From contig NZ_LTBL01000001.1 of NCBI RefSeq assembly GCF_018687785.1, positions 124,001 to 188,000 on the forward strand: a DNA stretch of 64,000 nt, given 5' to 3'. The first letter of the stretch is position 1. Each line of letters begins with the position of its first letter. The stretch is from Methanovulcanius yangii (GTDB taxonomy: Archaea > Halobacteriota > Methanomicrobia > Methanomicrobiales > Methanomicrobiaceae). Below the pieces are notes generated by a model that ran no database searches, had not been told where the DNA came from, and saw nothing but the letters and a program-made list of their open reading frames with translations. Below are positions 1-8,532 of this stretch, in pieces. A program made the position numbers and the translations under genes.

Positions 1-410
1 CTCCGATCTCTCATGTAAGAATTGCGTTTCATAGACTCACCTCATGAGGATCCTGTTGAGGGACCGTTCCGGCGTTGTTCCATCGTCCTGCAACTCCGGG
101 ACGGTTAGGATCCCTTCTTCCGCCCACGCAGTATCTGGTTAGTAGGGTGTCCCAATCGGCACGTCAGAGCTCTGATTCAATAGGGGCAGGTGTGGATACG
201 ATCCCAAGCATGCTATAAATACGTTACGTCAACTATGGCGGAGTTGTTCCGGAGGGATACAATATATTGTTCGTCCAGCAACTGCGCTGATTGTTGTTGC
301 CGGGTACACTTTCATCCGAAAGGCATGAGGTACTGCATGAGCCGCTCCGGTCTGCATGGTCTTTTTTTTGCAATTTAGGGAACCTTCCTTATTATCCGAT
401 CAGACATCCC
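1..410. other. No recognisable gene at window start
   Basis: I see no convincing coding sequence, RNA gene or repeat here. Short open frames exist but have no ribosome binding site or recognisable product. The last part is AT-richer and probably holds the promoter of the methyltransferase gene that follows. Confidence 0.5.
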
Positions 411-422
411 ATGATACCGGTA

Positions 423-1166
423 ATGGATATTTCATTTCTCTTAAAAATGCACGAGGGTCTTCCCCGCCAGGGGCCGGGAAGCAACGAGTGCACCCGAAAA
501 GCCTTCTCGATGCTGAAAAATCTCCCCGAACACCCGGAGATCCTCGATATCGGGTGCGGGTCGGGGATGCAGACGGTCGAGCTGGCCCGTATCTGCCCGG
601 AAGGGCATGTGACTGCGGTCGACATCCACCCGCCGTTCCTCGATGATCTCGCCCGAAGGGCGGAAGCGGCAGGCGTGGGGGAGCGGATTACGACGGTGCG
701 GGCGTCCATGGACGACCTGCCGTTCGGGGACGGCTCCTTCGACGTCCTCTGGGCGGAGAGCTCCATCTTCATTGTGGGGTTCGGGGAGGGCCTTTCCCTG
801 TGGAAGCGGCTGCTCCGGCCGGGCGGCTACGCCTGCATCACGGAGGCGGTCTGGTTCACCGACGAACCCTCGCCTGCGGCTGTCGGGTTCTGGAACGACT
901 GCTACCCTGCGATCACCTCGGTCGAGGAGACGTGTGCGAAGGCCGAAGATGCCGGGTACGAGGTGGTTGCGACCTTCCGCCTCCCCGGCTCCGTCTGGTG
1001 GGACTACTATACGCCGCTCGAAAAAAGGCTCCCCGAGCTGAAGAAGGCGGCCGTGGGCGACCCCGTCGCAGAATCGTTCGTCGCGTTCTCGGAGGGGGAG
1101 ATGGCAGTGTACCGGGAGCACGGGGATGAGTATGGGTACGCGTTCTTTGTTCTGAGGAGGAGGTGA
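423..1166 (+). CDS. Class I SAM-dependent methyltransferase
   Basis: The product is a Rossmann-fold methyltransferase of about 247 residues. Motif I is ILDIGCGSGMQTVELA, followed by the acidic loop TAVDIHPP and the post-motif VRASMDDLPFGDGSFDVLWAE, shared with the UbiE/Coq5-like group. The substrate is unknown. The frame stays open to 291, but the similarity to the paralogue at 35070-35822 begins only around the methionines at 411 and 423, so I take 423; 411 is also possible. The two copies share the GRITTVRASMDDLPF-type block and the SFRLPSRVW-type block near the C-terminus. It stands alone, with the next gene convergent on the other strand. Confidence 0.75.
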   Translation: MDISFLLKMHEGLPRQGPGSNECTRKAFSMLKNLPEHPEILDIGCGSGMQTVELARICPEGHVTAVDIHPPFLDDLARRAEAAGVGERITTVRASMDDLPFGDGSFDVLWAESSIFIVGFGEGLSLWKRLLRPGGYACITEAVWFTDEPSPAAVGFWNDCYPAITSVEETCAKAEDAGYEVVATFRLPGSVWWDYYTPLEKRLPELKKAAVGDPVAESFVAFSEGEMAVYREHGDEYGYAFFVLRRR

Positions 1167-1297
1167 ACCGTCCGGGGGAGGTCAGGAGGTGGATTTCAGC
1201 TGAATGATCCCTCTTCCCGAATCCTTCTCTGTACTCACGGGGGGCCCTCTTCATGATGAGCTCTTCGGTACGCTGTGGAAATCCGGGAAGGGGATCT

Positions 1298-2356
1298 CTA
1301 TTCATCCGTATTTGCCACCCACACCGAAAGAGCGCCCATCTGCCTGAACGCTTCCATCATGGGGAGTTTGATCCCGGAACGACGAGCGCTCAGGAAAAAC
1401 CTCCATCGATCCCGCAGCCTCGGCCCGCCCGTCCCTTCTGAGGAGAGAAGGTAATCGAGCGTTTCCCGCTCCCGTTTCATCCAGGCGAACCGGGAAAGCA
1501 CCGCCCCGGCATACCTCTCGGGACCCGGCCAGGTGTCTGCCAGTATTTTTGCACATTCGAGGGAATGCACGATCCCTTCTCCGGTGAAGGGGGAAACCGT
1601 CCCGATCGATTCACCAACTCCGACGACCAACTGGGATGTACCGTCACTGCGCTCCCGTCTGAGGTACAATGGCCTCGAATGGTACGGGGAAGCGACCCGT
1701 ATGGAACCCCGGCAACTGCATTTGACGGTGAACGAGAACTTTTCTGACGTCTCCCGGTAAAAGCGTTCCAATATACTCTCGTGCCGGATCGGGCCGACAC
1801 CGCCGACGCCGATGTGATACTGACTGTGACCGACGGGAAAGATCCACAGGTACCCGAGGCCCGGTATCCGGTTCCCGTACACCCCCGCTCCGAGGTGCCT
1901 GTCCCCTTCGGACGTCACGGCGACCCGGTGCTGCAGCGTCGGCATCGTCAGTTCCGACCGGCAGGGAGGAAGGAGGGCCCGCCGGATGCCGGTTGCATCC
2001 ACCACGATGTCGTAGTCCTCCAGCTCCTCCGGAGATGCATTCTGTCGCTTCAATGTACCGTTTTTTCTAAAATCCTGAAGCATCCGCGGTTTATTGATGG
2101 TGCAAAGCGGTGTCCCTGCCACGAGGGCATCGAAATGCATGGGGGACATGGATTCGATGATATAGTCCTGCAGGTCGAGGCCGACCGCATCGAGGTAGGT
2201 TTTGATACCCACCGGTACCCCCCATCCGCACGAGCGGCACCCGCAGGTGGTCGCATGGGCCATACCGTCATAGACATCCGGCACGATGCCCCTCTTTTCA
2301 AGGAGCCCCGCCAGATATCCTCCGGCGATTCCCGCACCAACAATCGCAACGTCCAT
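1298..2356 (-). CDS. FAD-dependent geranylgeranyl reductase family protein
   Basis: The N-terminus carries a dinucleotide-binding motif (VAIVGAGIAGGYLAGLL), and the C-terminal half has GVGESIGTVSPFTGEGI, the second FAD-contact motif typical of geranylgeranyl reductases. In archaea this family saturates the isoprenoid chains of membrane lipids or menaquinone-like compounds; the substrate here is inferred only. An unusual cysteine cluster, CGCRSCGWG, lies near residues 39-47. At about 352 residues it is slightly shorter than digeranylgeranylglycerophospholipid reductases. The ATG at 2356 has GGGTGAT just upstream, better than the in-frame TTG at 2368. The Rieske gene lies about 200 bases upstream on the same strand, so a shared transcript and electron supply are possible. 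Confidence 0.72.
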   Translation of the reverse strand: MDVAIVGAGIAGGYLAGLLEKRGIVPDVYDGMAHATTCGCRSCGWGVPVGIKTYLDAVGLDLQDYIIESMSPMHFDALVAGTPLCTINKPRMLQDFRKNGTLKRQNASPEELEDYDIVVDATGIRRALLPPCRSELTMPTLQHRVAVTSEGDRHLGAGVYGNRIPGLGYLWIFPVGHSQYHIGVGGVGPIRHESILERFYRETSEKFSFTVKCSCRGSIRVASPYHSRPLYLRRERSDGTSQLVVGVGESIGTVSPFTGEGIVHSLECAKILADTWPGPERYAGAVLSRFAWMKRERETLDYLLSSEGTGGPRLRDRWRFFLSARRSGIKLPMMEAFRQMGALSVWVANTDE

Positions 2357-2560
2357 GGAATCACCCAAGCGTCAGGAGAATCGTGATAATCGGCGCTGCA
2401 GGAATGCCTCCCTCACTCATAAGGATACACCCCATGGTCCGAAGCGTTTCGCCCTCTCCGGGGGAATTCGTCCCACCGGCGTCATGCCAATGAATCGCTG
2501 CCGTCATTTCCGGACCGTGGTGTACGATGCAATTCTCCCGCCATTCACACGAATGTCTCC

Positions 2561-2989
2561 TCATTCGCCGAGTTTCACAAGGATCTGTTCCCCTTCGACC
2601 TTCACCTCGTGCGTTTTCAGCGGCCGGGGAGATTTCACCAATGTTGCAACGGATAATTTGATGCCCGACCAGTCGGTCCACCGAATCGCCGTCCCATTTC
2701 CCAGATCAAACTGCGAGTGATGGAGCGGGCAGGTCACGACGGTGCCTTTGAGTGTACCGGAAGAGAGATCTCCACCCATATGGGGGCAGCGGTTATCAGC
2801 TGCATAATAGCGTTCCCCGACCTGAGCGATGAGAATCTCACGGTTCCCGACTGCAGCTTTTTTCATGGCACCGTCCCGGAGGTCAGCGGTGGTGCATACT
2901 TCGATAAATTCACTCACAGATTCTTCAATACTGAAAGGTGGTGATAAACCTTGTCCCTGTCCGGGAATCCCGGTCCCTTGCGCCGTCAT
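2561..2989 (-). CDS. Rieske [2Fe-2S] ferredoxin-like protein
   Basis: Two Rieske cluster motifs are plain: CPHMGG and CPLHHS, giving the Cys-His plus Cys-His ligands of a [2Fe-2S] centre. The protein resembles the small soluble ferredoxins related to NirD and dioxygenase ferredoxins. The first 25 residues are low in complexity and not family-like. The ATG at 2989 overlaps the stop of the upstream ligase gene as ATGA, favouring translational coupling, but a GTG at 2914 would give the usual start just before EFIEVC. It may pass electrons to the reductase encoded downstream; this is inference. Confidence 0.85.
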   Translation of the reverse strand: MTAQGTGIPGQGQGLSPPFSIEESVSEFIEVCTTADLRDGAMKKAAVGNREILIAQVGERYYAADNRCPHMGGDLSSGTLKGTVVTCPLHHSQFDLGNGTAIRWTDWSGIKLSVATLVKSPRPLKTHEVKVEGEQILVKLGE

Positions 2990-3990
2990 TTCCGCCCCTC
3001 CCGCACCACCTCACCGGCCGGTTTGTCATCCCGCAGCCCGAGGAACCTGGGGTGGCGGAGCTTTCCGTCCGGCGTCCATTCGGTGAATGCGACCTCGCAG
3101 ACGAGGTCCGGCGTGATGAAATGCTCCCCCGTCTCCTGCCGTGACTTTCCTGCAAAGGGCGAGGCCGTCTGCTCGCGGGCGGCGAGGCGCTCGTGGAGAT
3201 CGGCAAGCATCCGCTCGTCGAAGCCGGTGCCCACCTTGCCGGCGTAGACGAGGCGCTCTTTCTCGTAGTAACCGATGAGCAGGGCGCCGAACCCGCTCCT
3301 GCTTCCCTGCGGGTCGGTGTAGCCGCCAATGACGAACTCCTGCCGGACGATGCACTTGAACTTGAGCCAGTCGGTGGACCGCCTGTGCAGGTAGCGGCCC
3401 GCCGCCCGCTTGGCGATGATCCCCTCCCACCCCTGTTCGCAGGCCTCGCGGTAGCAGTCCGCCCCGTCGCCGCTCCGGTGCTCCGTGGAGCGCAGGGGAT
3501 CTTTGAAGGGGATGAGACGGCGGAGGAGCCGTTTGCGGGTGGAGAGGGGGAGGGCACAGAGGTCGTATCCGTCGAGGTACATCAGGTCGAAGAGATAGAG
3601 GAACACGGGGATGGTGCTTCGCCTGGCCCTGCGGCGGTCATGGATCTGCATCCGCTCCTGCAGGCGGGAGAAGCTGGTTACGTCATCCTCGAACGCGACG
3701 ATCTCGCCGTCGGCGATGAAATGGGCATCGTGCATCCCGGCAAACGCGTCCTCGAGGTCCGGGTAGGTGTTGTTGACCCGTTTCCTGTGGCGGGAGAGCA
3801 GCCGGACGGTGGTTCCGTCGCTCACGACGATGCAACGTTCGCCGTCGAATTTGCGCTCGTAGAACCATCCGTCGCCGGGGACGGGCCGGTCGGTGAGGGT
3901 GGCGAGCATCGGCGTCATGAAGTCGGGTTGCCGGCGGGGGACGAGGGCCTCCCGCTCGTCCTTGTCGAGGTCGTCGAGCAGGGGATGCAT
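2986..3990 (-). CDS. ligD: NHEJ ATP-dependent DNA ligase (LigD ligase domain)
   Basis: This is a 334-residue stand-alone version of the ligase domain of bacterial LigD, which seals double-strand breaks held by Ku. The adenylation motif I is FYERKFDGER with catalytic Lys47; LKFKC (motif V region) and the OB-fold entry GGYTDPQGSRSGFGALLIG follow. Bacterial LigD normally fuses ligase, polymerase and phosphoesterase; here each is a separate gene, the other two with Ku on the opposite strand at 4639-6894. It is distinct from the larger replicative archaeal Lig1. Its stop overlaps the Rieske start by four bases. Confidence 0.92.
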   Translation of the reverse strand: MHPLLDDLDKDEREALVPRRQPDFMTPMLATLTDRPVPGDGWFYERKFDGERCIVVSDGTTVRLLSRHRKRVNNTYPDLEDAFAGMHDAHFIADGEIVAFEDDVTSFSRLQERMQIHDRRRARRSTIPVFLYLFDLMYLDGYDLCALPLSTRKRLLRRLIPFKDPLRSTEHRSGDGADCYREACEQGWEGIIAKRAAGRYLHRRSTDWLKFKCIVRQEFVIGGYTDPQGSRSGFGALLIGYYEKERLVYAGKVGTGFDERMLADLHERLAAREQTASPFAGKSRQETGEHFITPDLVCEVAFTEWTPDGKLRHPRFLGLRDDKPAGEVVREGRK

Positions 3991-4131
3991 GGTTTGTTAC
4001 GTCCATGGGACACGGCAATGGGCAAAGGTGTTTCGGCCGTTGTCATCTCCCTTACATCGTAGTGTCCGATAACAAGCCATTCTCTGGCCCACCTCCACGC
4101 AGACGCACCGGCTGTGCCGTCCGATGAACAC

Positions 4132-4515
4132 TCAATAATAGGTATATTTGGAGGGTACCGGCACTGGTGTTACATCCGAATAAGAAATCCTTATCACCAG
4201 AATCAGGAGATAGGCAACCGCCAAAAACAGAAGAATCCCAAGTGTGGTGAGAATCTTATGTTCAATCGGTCTTCCGGCTTTTCGTGCCCGGTAGATCTCC
4301 ATCAACGAACACCCGAAGGGATACAGGATGATGGCCCAGACAGCCAGATAGACCTCATAGAAGAGAATGAACGGGATGAAATACAGGGAGTCATCGATAC
4401 CCATATCGTACTTGATATACGGTGCCCAATAGATGAGATTCATCAAAAACAGCCAGATCGCAAGCGGGATGGCAACCTTCCACCGATCTGGTCTGAAAAA
4501 ATCCCCCATGGTCAT
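4132..4515 (-). CDS. Small integral membrane protein, unknown function
   Basis: The product of about 127 residues has three or four hydrophobic helices (near residues 14-33, 45-68 and 88-109) and a conserved-looking loop with positively charged residues before the last helix. I do not recognise the family. An A/T-rich element (CCTTTATGG in minus-strand sense) about 30 bases before the start could be a TATA box giving an almost leaderless transcript. It sits between the NHEJ ligase and the divergent polymerase-Ku genes, but nothing ties it to repair. Confidence 0.6.
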   Translation of the reverse strand: MTMGDFFRPDRWKVAIPLAIWLFLMNLIYWAPYIKYDMGIDDSLYFIPFILFYEVYLAVWAIILYPFGCSLMEIYRARKAGRPIEHKILTTLGILLFLAVAYLLILVIRISYSDVTPVPVPSKYTYY

Positions 4516-4638
4516 TTACACAGAGATCCGATTTTGATGCCATAAAGGTTCTGCGGTGCATCACATCATCGTGACGTGATCGGCTCCGCCAAGATTTTTC
4601 ACCGATGACGTTACATCCTCACCCGGTTGGTGCATGCC

Positions 4639-5517
4639 ATGAAAGCTGCTCAAAGGGTCGGGAGGGTGACGGTCAATCACCTCGACCGTATTCTCTACCC
4701 CTCGCAGGGGATATCCAAGGAGGCGGTGATCCTCTATTACATCCGGGCCGCCCCCCGTCTCCTCCCGTTCCTTGCCGGGCGGGCGCTCGTCATGCAGCGG
4801 TTCCCGGACGGCGTCGGCTCGCCGGGGTTCTACGCAAAGGACGCCCCGGCGGGCACTCCGTCGTGGGTGACCCTCTTTGCTCATTATTCCACCTCGGCGG
4901 GACGGGAGATCCGCTCCGTCGTCTGTGACAGCCCGGACACCCTCGTCTGGCTCGCAAACCTCGCGGCGCTGGAACTGCATATGCCCCTTGCCCGCACCGA
5001 AGACCCGGCGTCACCCGACATGCTCTTCTTCGACCTCGACCCGGAACCCCCGGCGGGGTTTGCGGAGGCGGTGACGGTGGCCCTTACCGTTCGTGAAGTG
5101 CTCCGGGACCTCGGCCTGTCCCCGTTTGTGAAGACCTCCGGGAGAAAGGGCCTGCACGTCGCCCTTCCGCTGGAACGCCGGTACTCGTTCGAGCGGACGC
5201 GCACCTTCGTCCACGGCGTGGGGATCCTCCTCGCCCACCGGATGGCAGGGGTGGTATCCGAGCTCTCCGGCACCCATACGCCGGGGACCGTCTTCGTGGA
5301 TTATCTCCAGAACGCCGCCGGGAAGACGATGGTTGCGCCGTGGAGCCTGCGGGCCACGCCTCAGGCGACGGTCTCGATGCCGGTCTCGTGGGATGCCCTC
5401 GAGAGGGGGGTGTCGCCCGAAGATTTTACTATACATGAGGACATCTCCAGAACGAACGATCCCTGGGAGGGGTTCTTCGACCAGGCAGAACGACTGCCGG
5501 AGGTGCAACATGAGTGA
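4639..5517 (+). CDS. ligD: NHEJ polymerase/primase (LigD PolDom)
   Basis: The protein of about 292 residues matches the primase-polymerase domain of LigD, which fills gaps at broken ends, often with ribonucleotides. The catalytic acid pair is in FFDLDPEP (Asp132 and Asp134 from this start), and KTSGRKGLHVALP is the nucleotide-binding block with its conserved His. The ATG at 4639 has GGTG six bases upstream; a TTG at 4627 is in frame. Its last codons overlap the Ku start by eight bases, so the two are surely cotranscribed. As a free-standing gene it is the split-gene arrangement known from the archaeon Methanocella. Confidence 0.92.
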   Translation: MKAAQRVGRVTVNHLDRILYPSQGISKEAVILYYIRAAPRLLPFLAGRALVMQRFPDGVGSPGFYAKDAPAGTPSWVTLFAHYSTSAGREIRSVVCDSPDTLVWLANLAALELHMPLARTEDPASPDMLFFDLDPEPPAGFAEAVTVALTVREVLRDLGLSPFVKTSGRKGLHVALPLERRYSFERTRTFVHGVGILLAHRMAGVVSELSGTHTPGTVFVDYLQNAAGKTMVAPWSLRATPQATVSMPVSWDALERGVSPEDFTIHEDISRTNDPWEGFFDQAERLPEVQHE

Positions 5518-6319
5518 GGAAGAGCAGGAGACGGGGCCGGTCCCGCACAAGGCGTTCTGGACGGGGAGCATCAGCATCGGCCTCGTGAACGTGCCGGTCC
5601 GCCTCATGGTGATGGTCCATGAGCACAAGGTCGCCTTCAGGCAGCTGCATAGAAAGGACGGCCAGCCCATCCATTACAAGCGGGTCTGCGGCGCCGAGGA
5701 GACGGAGGTGGCGTGGGAGGAGATCGTCAAGGGGTACGAGGTGAGGAAAGGCGAATACCTGATGATCGAGAAAGGCGAGCTCGATGCCATCCGGCCGGAG
5801 TCCGACCGGCGCATCCGCATCGACCGCTTCATCAACCTCGCCGGGGTGGACCCCGTCTCCTTCGACCGCACCTATCTGCTCATTCCGGACGAACACCCCG
5901 ACGCCTATGCCCTCCTCAGGGAGGCGCTCCGCCGCAAGGGGCGGGCGGGTATCGGCCGGATCACCCTGCGGATGCGGGAGTACCCGGCGCTCGTGCAGGA
6001 GTACCGGGACGCCCTGATCCTCCGCACCCTCCATTATCCCGACGAGATCACGGACACCGCCCTCGTCGAAGAGCTCGCGTACATCCCCGCACCGGGGAAG
6101 AAGGAACTCGCTCTCGCGGAGCGTATCATCGACGACCTGACCGGCGAGCTTGATCTTACGGAGTACCATGACACCTACCATGAGCGGATCATGGATCTCA
6201 TCGAGAAGAAGATGAAGGGGGGGACGGTCCATGTCGAGGAGCCGGAGGCGGCGGAGGCGATGGAGCTTGTCTCCGCCCTCGAGGAGACCCTTGCCCGGAT
6301 CGGTGAAGCGAAGGGATGA
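5510..6319 (+). CDS. ku: Ku family DNA end-binding protein
   Basis: At 269 residues this is a bacterial-size Ku, which forms a homodimeric ring on DNA ends and recruits the LigD activities. Typical blocks are AFWTGSISIGLVNVPVRL at the N-terminus, IHYKRVCGAE, and DRTYLLIPDE in the core. The frame is open upstream to 5333, but that part is the polymerase gene in another frame; the ATG at 5510 begins the Ku homology. Archaea mostly lack Ku, so the gene points to acquisition from bacteria. Confidence 0.95.
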   Translation: MSEEEQETGPVPHKAFWTGSISIGLVNVPVRLMVMVHEHKVAFRQLHRKDGQPIHYKRVCGAEETEVAWEEIVKGYEVRKGEYLMIEKGELDAIRPESDRRIRIDRFINLAGVDPVSFDRTYLLIPDEHPDAYALLREALRRKGRAGIGRITLRMREYPALVQEYRDALILRTLHYPDEITDTALVEELAYIPAPGKKELALAERIIDDLTGELDLTEYHDTYHERIMDLIEKKMKGGTVHVEEPEAAEAMELVSALEETLARIGEAKG

Positions 6320-6432
6320 GCAGGGCTGGAGAGGAAGTGCAGGAGGAGAAGAGAGGATATGCGATCCGGCGCGGGAAGGATTTGTCTGCCGGTGGGGTAT
6401 GAGGGTGGGCCTTCTGCCGAACGGAGGCTGCC

Positions 6433-6894
6433 ATGAGCCTGAAAGAATACCATAAGAAGCGGGATTTCGATGCGACCGGCGAGCCAGAAGGAGAGGCGGC
6501 ACCGGACGGAGGGGAGGGGAGCCTCTTCGTGGTGCAGGAGCATGCGGCCCGGCGTCACCATTTCGACTTCCGGCTGGAACACGACGGCGTTTTGGTCTCC
6601 TTCGCTGTCCCGAAGAACGTCCCTCTGGAGCCCGGCGAAAAGCGGCTTGCCGTCCGGACCGATGATCATCCCCTCGCCTATGCGGAGTTCGAGGGGACCA
6701 TCCCGGAAGGGGAGTACGGGGCGGGGGAGGTGGTCCTCTGGGACCGCGGTTCCTACGAGCTTGTCGAGTGGAATGACGAAGAGAAGATCGAGGTGGTGCT
6801 GCACGGGAATCGCCTCGAGGGGAAATATGCGTTGGTCCGGTTCAGGAAGGCGGGGAAGAACGACTGGCTTTTACTGAAGGCGAAGGAGGGGTGA
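6433..6894 (+). CDS. ligD: NHEJ 3'-phosphoesterase (LigD PE domain)
   Basis: This 153-residue protein equals the LigD phosphoesterase domain, which removes 3' phosphates and terminal ribonucleotides at breaks. The hallmark motifs are RRHHFDFRLEHDG, holding the metal-binding His and Asp, and FEGTIPEGEYGAG, followed by WDRGSYE. GGAGG lies six bases before the ATG. It follows Ku after about 110 bases, probably on the same transcript, completing the end-joining set. Confidence 0.93.
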   Translation: MSLKEYHKKRDFDATGEPEGEAAPDGGEGSLFVVQEHAARRHHFDFRLEHDGVLVSFAVPKNVPLEPGEKRLAVRTDDHPLAYAEFEGTIPEGEYGAGEVVLWDRGSYELVEWNDEEKIEVVLHGNRLEGKYALVRFRKAGKNDWLLLKAKEG

Positions 6895-7022
6895 GGGCGT
6901 ACCCTTGTGGGTCTCCAGTGGTCAGGTTTTTAGAGTGAACATTCTCCGGGGAAATGCCTGTATATGGCCCTGGGCCACACCACTTCCATACTATTGTGGG
7001 GGCATGCCCTCTGTTCCCTCGT

Positions 7023-7517
7023 TCAGAGACTGTCTCTGCTCTCATCAATTAATTTGGTCAACCGGCTCCGTAATGTCTTCACCTGTTTTTCATCAAGCCT
7101 GGCGACAGTTGACCTGCATGTTACCAGAAACCGGGGCACCCGCTGTGAAAGGGTGACGGAAAAGGTCTCGGAAACAGTTCTGGTGACATAATACTGTGTT
7201 TCCACCCGTGCCTGGCGTGCTTTTTCGATCATCTCACACTCGTCGGGGATAAAATATTCGGTAAGAAGTTGTTGCATAATTTCAATGGTGCAGGTGTGGT
7301 TTTCCGACTTGATTCCAATCTTCATGAGAACGGAATACAGGGAAAAATACATGGAATAATATCCGGTCGAGATCTTCCAGTCGAATGATGAAACGGAATG
7401 CATGGCCTCCATCGCCTCTTCGGCCTTTTTCAGGTATGCAGATGAAAGATTGTCATTCGGTTCGACGAGCATGATACCGTTTTTAATTCCGGCGCACCAC
7501 GTTAATCGGTCTTTCAT
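7023..7517 (-). CDS. HEPN domain protein
   Basis: The helical 164-residue product has the layout of HEPN proteins: the YLKKAEEAMEAM start helix, then GYYSMYFSLYSVLMKIGIKSENH, the usual core. The catalytic RX4-6H RNase motif is not visible; at the expected place there is RVETQYYV. It may therefore be a non-catalytic HEPN. It overlaps the upstream nucleotidyltransferase by four bases (ATGA), the typical organisation of MNT/HEPN modules, where one partner restrains the other. Confidence 0.75.
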   Translation of the reverse strand: MKDRLTWCAGIKNGIMLVEPNDNLSSAYLKKAEEAMEAMHSVSSFDWKISTGYYSMYFSLYSVLMKIGIKSENHTCTIEIMQQLLTEYFIPDECEMIEKARQARVETQYYVTRTVSETFSVTLSQRVPRFLVTCRSTVARLDEKQVKTLRSRLTKLIDESRDSL

Positions 7518-8098
7518 GCCATGACCTCCCTGACAAACGATTCCGCGTTCTTCCAGACAATATGGTTCTTTTTCACTTCAGTAAGAAGAGGATCGAACTC
7601 TCCCCGTGAAGTGAATGCATCTTCCGGGTACACGATGGTATTAATCTCGACACCGTACATTTTCTCAATTTTTTTGACGGCCTGCTCATCCGTGGCCCCG
7701 GCGATGAAGATATCGATATCAGAATCCTCTGTAGCAGTTCCTTTCGCATAACTCCCAAAAAGAACGACAATCCCTTCTGAGACAGAGGAGATTTTGGTTA
7801 AAATCTCTGCAACAAAGAGATGATTTTGCATGAAGCGGATTTTTTTATAGATCTCGGCGAGGACGAAATACTGGGTGGAAATTTCACCCGGTTTAATCCG
7901 GAACAGCCGGATTTTCCCGCGTTGAGACGATTCAAGCACTTGTTTTTCCTCAAATCGTACGAGGAGGGTCTGCGCAGTCCCGTGACTGAGGGGGAGATAG
8001 GTACAGATCTCCCGGATGTAGTATTCGCGGTCATACCCGTTGGTGAAGAGGGTAAGGACCAAGAGCCCGTTTTCATTTATGTCTAATTTATTAGACAT
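7514..8098 (-). CDS. Nucleotidyltransferase (MNT) with N-terminal winged helix
   Basis: Residues 10-70 form a winged-helix DNA-binding domain, and the C-terminal part is a minimal nucleotidyltransferase with GSYAKGTATEDSDIDIFIAG; the GS pair and Asp127/Asp129 are intact. In MNT/HEPN pairs this enzyme modifies (AMPylates) the HEPN partner to neutralise it. The fused DNA-binding domain suggests it also represses its own operon, supported by the palindrome over its start codon. Toxin-antitoxin function is inferred. Confidence 0.82.
   Translation of the reverse strand: MSNKLDINENGLLVLTLFTNGYDREYYIREICTYLPLSHGTAQTLLVRFEEKQVLESSQRGKIRLFRIKPGEISTQYFVLAEIYKKIRFMQNHLFVAEILTKISSVSEGIVVLFGSYAKGTATEDSDIDIFIAGATDEQAVKKIEKMYGVEINTIVYPEDAFTSRGEFDPLLTEVKKNHIVWKNAESFVREVMA
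8079..8098. promoter_or_regulatory. Palindrome overlapping the MNT start codon
   Basis: ATGTCTAA and TTAGACAT form a perfect inverted repeat with four bases between. On the minus strand it covers the ATG and the first codons of the MNT gene, and a further half-site (ATGTCTTA) follows at about 8099. The position fits an autoregulatory operator for the winged-helix domain of the encoded protein. Confidence 0.5.
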
Positions 8099-8532
8099 AT
8101 GTCTTATTTACTATACGATGTGGCTTAATGGTTTGTATCGTTCGGACGGCATCGGGTGGCAGACCCTGCGGACGGGTTCCGGAGTACCTTCATATAAGAA
8201 ACGCTTAAATATGTCCCCTTTTGGCCAAAAAGGGCCATAAAGACGATCGACACAGACGCGAAATGCGGGCGGATCGTGAGGTCTCCCTACCATCTGCACC
8301 CTGGAAAAACGGCTGCCGGTAATGAGCGAATATAGTCCTTGGAAATGGTCCCGTTTGGCATGGGGAGCGAGGAGAGCGACTCTTTTTTGAAGGCCTGAAA
8401 ATTGCCGAAAATAAGGGTAAATCGGGGATATTTTAGGGGGGTATGGGGGGCTGTGGATCTCGCTTTGAGTCGGTTTCGGACTGAAAATGATGCCGACTGG
8501 AATTGAGAATTGGGCTGATAAACAGGGAAGAG
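8099..8532. other. Intergenic region with a 12-base palindrome
   Basis: I see no gene here. TTTTGGCCAAAA at 8219-8230 is a perfect palindrome inside a longer imperfect one (CCC...GGG arms), with the A/T-rich TTAAATAT just upstream at about 8205. This could be an operator or a hairpin, but no start codon and reading frame follow on either strand. Confidence 0.4.

Noticed and set aside
2361-2507. Possible 48-residue protein ending SEGGIPAAPIITILLTLG upstream of the reductase
   Set aside because: No ribosome binding site and no recognisable family; most of the frame overlaps the Rieske gene region. Possible but unsupported.
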